Virus record (IMG/VR): IMGVR_UViG_3300030331_001708
Coordinates: 1 to 37,070 of that record
Origin: a virus
Strand: one strand, 5' to 3'
Length of the DNA: 37,070 nt
Shown here: positions 30,916 through 37,070 of the stretch, piece after piece
Layout: every line of letters begins with the position of its first letter
Position numbering within the stretch: the stretch's first letter is position 1
The notes under the pieces: generated by a model
Database searches by the model: none
Told to the model about the DNA's origin: nothing
The model's input: only the letters and a program-made list of their open reading frames with translations
Translations under genes and position numbers: made by a program

Positions 30916-31866
30916 ATGGCTACACATACTACTTCAACCGCTGTTGGCGAGCGCGAACAGTTAGCGGATGTCATCTATAGGATTGATCCTACAGAGACAC
31001 CATTATTTTCAAATCTAAAAAAAGAAACCTCAAATGGTATCTTTACTGAGTGGCAAGTACAAGAACTAGCAGCCGCTTCTGCGACAAACTTTGTTAATGA
31101 AGGCGCAGACAGTTCATTCGGTACACCAACAGCTACCGTCAGACTTGGTAATCATCACCAAATTTCCGAAAAAAGCGTTGCAGTTTCCAAAACACTGGAT
31201 GCAGTTGAGCTGGCTGGCAGAAATCGGGAAGTTCAATATCAAAGAGTCCTAAAAGGATTGGAATTAAGAAGGGACATTGAAAAATCCATTGGAGATACCG
31301 ATGTTGCTCGTTCTGGTTCTGACCCAAGAAAATCAGCTTCTTTGTCATGCTGGATAACCAATGGTTCTGTAGGTGGTGGTTCAGGTGCTTTTGCATCTGG
31401 CGATGGTACTGACGCAGTTACTGACGGCAACGACAGAGCTTTAACATTGGCGTTAATTGAAGATGGGATGCAAGACGCTTGGAGTGATGGTGGTAATCCG
31501 TCATTGATGGTTATGTCTGCTACCAATAGAGCTAACTTTTCAAATCTCACAGTATCAAACAACTTGGTTCAGAATCAGGTTAATATGACTGCTGCAAAAG
31601 AAACAACATTTGTTGGTTCAACAAGTGTGTTTTTGACAGATTTTGGTCAGCTTGAAGCAATACCATCCAGATTTATGGGCAATGATAGAACTTTTTTAAT
31701 TGACCCAGAATTTGCATCAATCTGTACACTTAATGGACGCAACTTTGCAGAAAACGAAATTGCACCCACTGGTGATGCAGAGAAGTTTCAAATTGTAACT
31801 GAATGGTCATTAAAGGTTTTAGCTCCAAAAGCTCATGCAATGGTGTTAGACCTAAGTGGTTCTTAA
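30916..31866 (+). CDS. Major capsid protein (SU10/DUF5309 type)
   Basis: 316 residues, within the usual length for an HK97-fold coat of this family. AAGGAG lies 8 bases before the start. YRIDPTETPLFSNLKKE and EWQVQELAAASATNFVNEGAD at the N-terminus, QISEKSVAVSKTLDAVELAGR and a RDIEKSIG helix in the middle, then a C-terminal NLTVSNN...FLTDFGQLEAIPSRFM segment match the DUF5309/SU10 major capsid family (recall). Hundreds of copies form the head. It follows the scaffold and is ended by a terminator. Confidence 0.9.
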   Translation: MATHTTSTAVGEREQLADVIYRIDPTETPLFSNLKKETSNGIFTEWQVQELAAASATNFVNEGADSSFGTPTATVRLGNHHQISEKSVAVSKTLDAVELAGRNREVQYQRVLKGLELRRDIEKSIGDTDVARSGSDPRKSASLSCWITNGSVGGGSGAFASGDGTDAVTDGNDRALTLALIEDGMQDAWSDGGNPSLMVMSATNRANFSNLTVSNNLVQNQVNMTAAKETTFVGSTSVFLTDFGQLEAIPSRFMGNDRTFLIDPEFASICTLNGRNFAENEIAPTGDAEKFQIVTEWSLKVLAPKAHAMVLDLSGS

Positions 31867-31874
31867 TATAGCGA

Positions 31875-31900
31875 AGGGGGGGTAACACCCCCTCTTTTTT
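31875..31900 (+). terminator. Intrinsic terminator after the coat gene
   Basis: A G-rich arm (AGGGGG, 31875-31880) and a C-rich arm (CCCCCT, 31888-31893) form a 6-bp stem around a 7-base loop and are followed by six T bases (31895-31900). It would drop transcription after the coat, keeping neck and fibre genes lower. Confidence 0.7.
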
Positions 31901-31909
31901 AGGTGATAT

Positions 31910-32224
31910 ATGAGACAACCTATTAAAAACATAGATGGCAAAAAAGTAGATTTAGTTACAGATACAGATGGCTCTCGAAGAATTGTTGAGACTCAGACGT
32001 TTGATCCTTTGTTAAAACTTAACAAAGAAATGTCTAACGACTGGCAAAAAGGTCAATTAATTGGTTCTCAAAAACATATAGCTCATGTAGCTGAAATACC
32101 TAATATAATTTATAATGAACTTGTGAAAAAGTTCGGCAGACCCCAAGACAATCCAAAAGCTTGGAGACAATGGCTAAATAGTAATGAAAACAGAGCCTTC
32201 CGTACAGGTGGTGGAAATATATGA
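31910..32224 (+). CDS. Small conserved head-neck region protein
   Basis: A 104-residue protein starting shortly after the terminator. IDGKKVDLVTDTDGSRRIVE and NDWQKGQLIGSQKHIAHVAEIP precede WLNSNENRAFRTGGG, a signature seen in marine phages between coat and neck genes (recall). No membrane segment. It probably helps join head and neck; function not shown. Confidence 0.7.
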   Translation: MRQPIKNIDGKKVDLVTDTDGSRRIVETQTFDPLLKLNKEMSNDWQKGQLIGSQKHIAHVAEIPNIIYNELVKKFGRPQDNPKAWRQWLNSNENRAFRTGGGNI

Positions 32225-32859
32225 GTATTACAAACTATACACAACTCAAAAGCACGATTGGTGATTTTTTAGCAAGAGATGATTTAACTTCACAGATACC
32301 AATCTTTATTCAGCTTGCCGAAGGTAGGATGAGCAGAGAGTTAGAAACAAGAGAGCAAGAAAAAAGAGCTACAGCCAATCTAACTGCCAACGACCAGTAT
32401 ATTACGCTTCCAAGTGATTTTAGAGAAGTTCGGGAAGTTAAACTTAACATTAATCCAGTCAAAGTATTAACGTATCATAGTCCGACTAATTTGGATCAAA
32501 CCTACGGAACAAATGGCACAGGCAAACCACAGGGTTTTAGTATTGTCGGGGCTGAGTTAAAAGTAAGACCTATTCCTGACAGTGCATATCAAATGGAAAT
32601 TATTTATATTGGTACATTACCAACTATTTCGGACAGCGTTACACCAATCTTATTTAGTCGCTCACCAGAACTGTACTTATATGGAGCTTTGTCGGAAGCA
32701 TACATTTATCTACTAGACGAACAGAGAGCGTCAGTCTATGACCAGAAGTTTAGTAGAGGTCTAGAAGAAGTTAAAGTTGACGAACAAAGAAGTCATTATG
32801 GTACAGGAAGTTTACAGATAAAATCTGTATATTCCAGACAAGATTCGTTGGTGGGTTAG
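32221..32859 (+). CDS. Head-tail adaptor (SU10-type)
   Basis: 212 residues with a 4-base overlap. The N-terminal helices (SITNYTQLKSTIGDFLARDDL, IPIFIQLAEGRMSREL) and the following LPSDFREVREVKLN and YLYGALSEAYIYLLDEQRAS segments match the adaptor of SU10-like and related podoviruses (family known to me as SU10 adaptor). It binds below the portal ring and takes the tail. Position after the coat supports this. Confidence 0.82.
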   Translation: MSITNYTQLKSTIGDFLARDDLTSQIPIFIQLAEGRMSRELETREQEKRATANLTANDQYITLPSDFREVREVKLNINPVKVLTYHSPTNLDQTYGTNGTGKPQGFSIVGAELKVRPIPDSAYQMEIIYIGTLPTISDSVTPILFSRSPELYLYGALSEAYIYLLDEQRASVYDQKFSRGLEEVKVDEQRSHYGTGSLQIKSVYSRQDSLVG

Positions 32860-32868
32860 GAGTAAAAA

Positions 32869-33297
32869 ATGGCTACATTAAACTCTGCAACAAATTATTT
32901 GGAGCATAACCTATTAAATTTTATTTTTAAAAATAACTCAAATTCTTTTGCTACCCTTGGTAATAGTATCTATGTAGGCTTGGCTACAGCAGTTGCAAAC
33001 GCAGAGACTGGTAGTTTAACAGAAGCTAATTTTGGAAGTTATGCAAGACAACAGGTTAATTCTGCGAATTGGACGCTTACAGCTAGTAATGTAGATTCAC
33101 AAGTTTGTAACAACACAGGAAATATAGAATGGTCTGCTTCAAGTGGCACAAATAATACTGTAACTCATGTATTTTTGGCTGATGCACTAACTGATGGCAA
33201 TATTTTATTTGTTGGGCAATTGGATTCTCCGCGCACAATTCAACAAGGAGATATATTTAGAATAAATGCAACCAACTTGTCTTTTGAGTTGAAGTAA
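32869..33297 (+). CDS. Tail structural protein of unknown family
   Basis: A 142-residue protein preceded by TAGGAG. NYLEHNLLNFIFKNNSNSF followed by SIYVGLATAVANAETGSLTE is a pattern frequent in marine-phage tail proteins. The rest is beta-rich. Its last base overlaps the fibre ATG, so it is co-translated with the fibre; it may form the fibre base. Confidence 0.72.
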   Translation: MATLNSATNYLEHNLLNFIFKNNSNSFATLGNSIYVGLATAVANAETGSLTEANFGSYARQQVNSANWTLTASNVDSQVCNNTGNIEWSASSGTNNTVTHVFLADALTDGNILFVGQLDSPRTIQQGDIFRINATNLSFELK

Positions 33298-35669
33298 TGG
33301 CGTTAGTTTTAGCTGATAGAGTTAAAGAGACAAGCACCACCACGGGCACTGGCACTTATATTCTTGCTGGAGCTGTTACTGGGTTTGAGTCTTTTGCTTC
33401 AATAGGTAATGGTAACACTACCTATTATGCTTGTACTCTTGGTTCTGATTTTGAGGTGGGTATAGGCACATATACTGCTTCTGGCACGACACTTGCCCGA
33501 ACTACCATATTACAATCTAGTAACTCTGATAACGCTGTTGATTGGGGGGCTGGTACAAAAACATTGTTTTGCACTCAACCAGCTGAAAAAGCAGTTTTTC
33601 TTGATAGTGATGGTAATATAGCCACATTTAATGGAAGCAATCTTACCAATGTAAACGCAACCACTCTTGACAGTATAGACAGTGGTTCTTTTCTAAGAAG
33701 TGATGCCGCAGATACTAAGACCTCTGGTGATTTGACATTTAGTGATGATGTAAAGGCATTGTTTGGTACTGGTAGCGATTTAGAGATATATCACGATGGA
33801 AGTAATTCGTTTATAAGAGAATTGGGAACAGGGCGTTTACTAATTGATAGTAATGGCACAGGCATTGATTTGCGTAAAAATGCTAGTGAAAACTTAGCTA
33901 AGTTTATTACAGATGGCGCAGTCGAGCTATATCACGATTCAAATCTGAAGTTTTCAACTTCTAGCACTGGTGCGACAGTCACAGGCACGTTGGTAGCTGA
34001 TGGTCTTACTATGGGCGATAGCGAGAACATTACGTTAGGTGATGGCAGTGATTTTAAAATACGTCACTCAGGAACTGCTTCAGTAATACAAGACACTAAC
34101 TCTAGCACACAAACATTTATACAAGATGATAATGCTCTTAGAATTACAACAGTAAATGCTACCCAAAATAGTGCAATATTTTATCCTAACGCACAAGTAG
34201 AGTTATATAATAATGGAACTAAAATATTCAACACAGTCAGCACTGGTGCGAAAATAACAGGCGACCTTACCCTTACCTCAACCGATGACGGTGCTACTGA
34301 AAACCCCACACTAGACCTATACCGAAATAGTGCTAACCCTGATGTTAATGATGTTCTTGGGCATATAGATTTTTCAGGTATGAATGATGCAGACACACCA
34401 GAAAAAGTAGTTTACGCTCAAATAAATGCAGACATCGCAGATGAAACTGATAACACAGAGGATGGCAGATTAGACATTAGAGTTATATCTAATGGATCTC
34501 TAGCAAATAGAATAACTTTACAAGGTAATGGACATACTCTGTTCCACAGTCGAGATGTAAGACTGCAAGCTAGTGTTGATCTAGTATTTGAAGGTTCGGT
34601 AACAAATGGTACAAGAACTACTTTAACAGTTGTTAATCCAAATCAAGCAAATACAATTAGCTTACCTGATGCTTCAGGACAAGTAGTTTTAGCCGATGGA
34701 GATGTTGATACAGACGCTTCCGCTGAAATAGGAAGAGCGCACGTTGGTCATATGGGATTTTCTGATTTAGCTGGGTTTAGTCATGTTGATCAAAATTCAA
34801 CAACTGGATATGCACTTGTGCAAAATTCTAGCGGTCAAACTTTTCTTAACGGATTAACTAGTATTGGTCTTCTGATTGGTAATAGTAATGTTGCATTTGT
34901 CAATGACATTGGATTCAATATTAACACTGGTAAAGTTTTAAAATTTGAGGGTTCTACAGCTGATGGCAATGAACTAACAGTGACTGTCACCGACCCTACA
35001 GACGATAGAACCATTACCTTACCTGATGCAACAGGCACTGTTCTTTTAAATACTGGTAATCAAACTTTAACAGGAGATTTAACATTCCCTGATGATGAAA
35101 AAGCAGTGTTTGGTACTGGTAGTGATTTACAGATATACCATGATGGGTCGAATAGTTATATAGACCAAAATGATGCCACCTTATTTATTCGCAACACCTC
35201 TGACACAGGTAATGCAAGTGGTAATGGAATTGATATCAGAAATGCAGATAATACTGGTATTGAGATTCCAAATAATTCTGGTGTTTTAATTAAACGAAGT
35301 GGAAATACAAGCGTTTCATTTGCGGCTACTGGGGCATTTTTTGCTACAGATATAGTTTTAAATGGTGATGCACACGACATAAAATTTAGAGATACTAGTG
35401 CTGGTAATTTTTTCTTAACATTAGATGCGGCTCAAATTACTGATTCTGATAAAACAATTACACTTCCTAATGTTACAGGAACTGTTCTTACGACAGCTAA
35501 TTCAGATGCACCTACCACAACAACCTCTAGCAGTGATGCTGACTTTGTTTTAATTGATGATGGTGGCGTAATGAAGAAAATTACACCCACTAATTTAGGT
35601 GTCGGAGGCGGTGGTGGAGGTGGAATTACTACTGGAAAAGCCATAGCGATGGCTATTGTATTTGGATAA
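33297..35669 (+). CDS. Main tail fibre, copy B (790 residues)
   Basis: The N-terminus (~1-95) has ADRVKETSTTTGTGTYILAGA and EVGIGTYT, the usual anchor domain of such fibres. The shaft has two GTGSDLxIYHDGSNS repeats (~residues 155 and 605), three [R/K]TITLP or NTISLP-xxxG repeats, and an AEIGRAHVGHMGFSDLAGF domain at ~480 that resembles adhesin modules of marine-phage fibres. The end is Gly7 plus ITTGKAIAMAIVFG. Bases 34914-34990 are identical to 1-77. Compared with the copy-A end, this fibre carries an extra 148-residue block between two TITLP repeats. Confidence 0.85.
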   Translation: MALVLADRVKETSTTTGTGTYILAGAVTGFESFASIGNGNTTYYACTLGSDFEVGIGTYTASGTTLARTTILQSSNSDNAVDWGAGTKTLFCTQPAEKAVFLDSDGNIATFNGSNLTNVNATTLDSIDSGSFLRSDAADTKTSGDLTFSDDVKALFGTGSDLEIYHDGSNSFIRELGTGRLLIDSNGTGIDLRKNASENLAKFITDGAVELYHDSNLKFSTSSTGATVTGTLVADGLTMGDSENITLGDGSDFKIRHSGTASVIQDTNSSTQTFIQDDNALRITTVNATQNSAIFYPNAQVELYNNGTKIFNTVSTGAKITGDLTLTSTDDGATENPTLDLYRNSANPDVNDVLGHIDFSGMNDADTPEKVVYAQINADIADETDNTEDGRLDIRVISNGSLANRITLQGNGHTLFHSRDVRLQASVDLVFEGSVTNGTRTTLTVVNPNQANTISLPDASGQVVLADGDVDTDASAEIGRAHVGHMGFSDLAGFSHVDQNSTTGYALVQNSSGQTFLNGLTSIGLLIGNSNVAFVNDIGFNINTGKVLKFEGSTADGNELTVTVTDPTDDRTITLPDATGTVLLNTGNQTLTGDLTFPDDEKAVFGTGSDLQIYHDGSNSYIDQNDATLFIRNTSDTGNASGNGIDIRNADNTGIEIPNNSGVLIKRSGNTSVSFAATGAFFATDIVLNGDAHDIKFRDTSAGNFFLTLDAAQITDSDKTITLPNVTGTVLTTANSDAPTTTTSSSDADFVLIDDGGVMKKITPTNLGVGGGGGGGITTGKAIAMAIVFG
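34914..34990. repeat. 77-nt exact direct repeat (partner 1-77)
   Basis: Identical to the first 77 bases of the window and in the same reading phase (codon 540 of the fibre). The partner lies at the window edge. Confidence 0.9.
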
Positions 35670-35680
35670 AGGAGTAAAAT

Positions 35681-36040
35681 ATGGCTAATCCAAACATAGT
35701 AAACGTAGCAACAATAAATGGAAAAGTTGCTGGTCAGGCTGTTGGTACAAGCATGGCAAATATAGTTAACAATGCAGCATCATCTGGAAAAATATTTAAA
35801 ATAAACAGTTTAATTGTTGCAAATATAGATGGAGTAAATAATGCAAATGTAAGTGCAGATGTTGTTATAGAAGGCACTTCTTTTGCAATAGCTCATACTG
35901 TAGTAGTTCCAGCAGATGCAAGTATTGTATTAATTGGAAAAGATAATTCTATTTATTTAACAGAAAATTGTCAAATACAACTTCAAGCTAATGCAACATC
36001 TGATTTAGAAGCTGTTTGCTCGTATGAGGAAATAAGTTAA
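35681..36040 (+). CDS. Small tail-tip-associated protein, copy B
   Basis: 119 residues, AAGGAG 7 bases before the ATG; 100/119 identical to the product of 324-683. Both ends are fixed and changes cluster at residues 55-90 (for example K59D, H68A and L73V by my count). It has the same neighbours in the same order as copy A. Unknown function; see copy A. The shared spacing and overlap with the next gene (TAATG) show that the whole cassette, not only a gene, is repeated. Confidence 0.8.
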   Translation: MANPNIVNVATINGKVAGQAVGTSMANIVNNAASSGKIFKINSLIVANIDGVNNANVSADVVIEGTSFAIAHTVVVPADASIVLIGKDNSIYLTENCQIQLQANATSDLEAVCSYEEIS

Positions 36041-36855
36041 TGCTTTATAAAAATGGAAATATTTTTGGAGTAAATAATGCAGTTACTCCTAGTTCAGTAG
36101 GCGGTATTTTTAATATAAATGCTGTACATCAATTTATACAGAGTGAAAATTATCCTTCATTTGATAGGGCTGGTACTGTTGATTCAGATCATGTTCATGC
36201 TATTAGTAGTTTAAATTCATTTTTTCTTGTTCCAAATATTCACTATATTTTGCAAGGTACTAACGATGATACTTCAAATTATTCAGTAAAAGATTTTAAT
36301 TTTACTACTGGTGCGAGTGCAAGTCACACTATTTATATTGGTAACAAAGTAAATTCAAATACTAGCACATTTCATAATGACCTTTGTGTTGGAGCAATAC
36401 AACTATTTGAAGGAAATTCTTTAATTTTAGCAAGAGGTTCATCTAATCTTACAGACCTTCAAACAATGACCGACCTTAATAATTCAAACACAGATCCAAC
36501 TGGGTTGACTTATGCTTCTCTTGTTACAGGTTCAACACAAGAAAGATGGAATCGTGCGATTGGAACAGGTTCAAATAATACAGGAGCATCTGCTGGTATT
36601 GCTACAAGTTTTGAAGATGGTGGTGCTAATTTACCAAAGGCTGGTGAATTAAACGTAGCTCAAGCTGCCAATCATTACATTTATACGGAAGTATCTGGTA
36701 TGATAAATGATGAAATTGTTTGGTTAAAACTAGGTCCTATTTCTTTAACCACAAGTGCGGCACATACATTGTCTATAGCTTATCATCTTGGTGTTCAAAC
36801 TACTGATACTGGTGACGATGAGGATGATGAATTGGGTATTTTTATAGAGAACTAA
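36040..36855 (+). CDS. Putative tail-tip or receptor-contact protein, copy B
   Basis: 271 residues, homologous to 683-1495 (270 residues). Conserved blocks are the N-terminal NGNIFGVNN region, TFHNDLCVGAIQ, SAAHTLSIAYHLGV and the acidic DDEDDE tail ending IFIEN; the stretch around residues 25-70 and 120-210 is much changed. As with copy A, the variable centre and fixed ends suggest surface exposure. In this copy the next gene is the 55-residue membrane protein, with no gap, instead of the repeat protein and gp10-like gene. Confidence 0.78.
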   Translation: MLYKNGNIFGVNNAVTPSSVGGIFNINAVHQFIQSENYPSFDRAGTVDSDHVHAISSLNSFFLVPNIHYILQGTNDDTSNYSVKDFNFTTGASASHTIYIGNKVNSNTSTFHNDLCVGAIQLFEGNSLILARGSSNLTDLQTMTDLNNSNTDPTGLTYASLVTGSTQERWNRAIGTGSNNTGASAGIATSFEDGGANLPKAGELNVAQAANHYIYTEVSGMINDEIVWLKLGPISLTTSAAHTLSIAYHLGVQTTDTGDDEDDELGIFIEN

Positions 36856-37023
36856 ATGGATAAATTAACAGCGCATGAGCTTATCTGCGAAGAGCGATAC
36901 AAAGGTCTGGTGGAGAAGCTAGAAGATATGAATAAGCGTATGTGGCGTTTGGAGGGATTGACAATGGTATCAACAATCGCAGTAGTAGGAGCGGCCGTAA
37001 CGGTTGTTACGCTGATAGTGTAA
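36856..37023 (+). CDS. 55-residue single-span membrane protein, copy B
   Basis: Identical to the product of 12208-12375 except Ala at residue 42 in place of Cys. Amphipathic helix then one Val-rich membrane span. It starts directly after the stop of the 271-residue gene. Near-perfect protein conservation with many silent base changes shows strong selection. Confidence 0.85.
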   Translation: MDKLTAHELICEERYKGLVEKLEDMNKRMWRLEGLTMVSTIAVVGAAVTVVTLIV

Positions 37024-37070
37024 TGGTTGACCCAGTAAGTGCAATAGCGATAGCTGGTACTGCTTTCAAT
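37023..37070 (+). CDS. Start of helical membrane-anchored protein, copy B (3' truncated)
   Basis: The ATG overlaps the previous stop (TAATG). Only 16 codons are present (MVDPVSAIAIAGTAFN). By position and hydrophobic, Ala-rich N-terminus it corresponds to 12375-12839. The rest lies outside the window. Confidence 0.6.
   Translation, partial: MVDPVSAIAIAGTAFN

Noticed and set aside
35432-35644. Reverse-strand frame rich in Pro opposite the Gly7 fibre tail
   Set aside because: The poly-Pro run is simply the complement of Gly codons; no separate gene is supported.
1-37070. CRISPR arrays, tRNA genes, insertion sequences, diversity-generating retroelement
   Set aside because: No regular spaced repeats, cloverleaf sequences, transposase or reverse transcriptase motifs were seen. 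Variation in the tail-tip proteins is spread over codons and not limited to adenines, so a retroelement mechanism is not supported.

Overview
This window reads as an AT-rich, tailed-phage genome or genome fragment of the short-tailed (podovirus-like) kind found in marine metagenomes. The packaging and head set is TerS, TerL, a P22-type portal, an acidic scaffold, an SU10/DUF5309-type coat and an SU10-type adaptor. It is joined to a P22 gp10-like tail protein, ejection-type proteins and long beta-rich fibres with LamG, SPRY-like and cupredoxin modules typical of marine phages. No cellular housekeeping gene, tRNA, rRNA, CRISPR array, insertion sequence, integrase, phage RNA polymerase, DNA polymerase, primase or helicase was seen. 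The host cannot be named from sequence; a marine bacterium using ordinary sigma70-like promoters is the best guess.

Layout. (1) 1-12839, + strand: the 3' end of a fibre gene, two small tail-tip genes, a gp10-like tail protein, small tail proteins, three ejection-type proteins, a second fibre set ending in an 1124-residue multidomain fibre, and two small membrane-linked proteins. Almost every junction is an ATGA or TAATG overlap, so this is one translationally coupled late operon. (2) 12881-14553, + strand: a clear promoter (TTGACT-N17-TACACT) drives five small accessory genes, including a Cys/His protein with a possible papain-like layout and a 30-residue membrane peptide. A strong terminator follows at 14715-14751. 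(3) 18733-14834, - strand: one overlapping run encoding exonuclease, putative annealing protein, SSB, a DnaA-domain-IV-like protein, a small HTH protein, lysozyme and three small lysis or membrane proteins. (4) 18734-18950: a divergent control region with a 12-bp inverted repeat and candidate promoters and operator. (5) 18951-22602, + strand: Cro-like HTH, Hjc-like resolvase, winged-helix replication protein, TerS, small ORFs and TerL. (6) 22599-31866, + strand: small basic proteins, a 773-residue protein with a nested gene near its 3' end, portal, scaffold and coat, then a terminator. (7) 31910-37070, + strand: neck proteins, a 790-residue fibre, and a second copy of the small tail-tip genes and the 55-residue membrane protein.

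The two window ends are related. Bases 1-77 are identical to 34914-34990, and the sequences then diverge while still encoding homologous proteins in the same order. Identity ends at exactly 77 bases, a common assembler k-mer length, so the left edge is probably a fork in an assembly graph. Joining 34913 to base 1 in frame would close a circle of 34913 bp carrying a 642-residue version of the fibre. In that case 34991-37070 would be an alternative branch, either a strain variant or a second tail cassette.

The most interesting points are the paired variable tail cassettes whose fibres differ by a 148-residue block flanked by a repeated TITLP motif, the nested 88-codon gene at 26166-26432, the copper-site motif in a tail fibre, the DnaA-domain-IV-like protein in a phage without its own polymerase, and the fusion of recombination and lysis genes in one reverse operon under an inverted-repeat control region.
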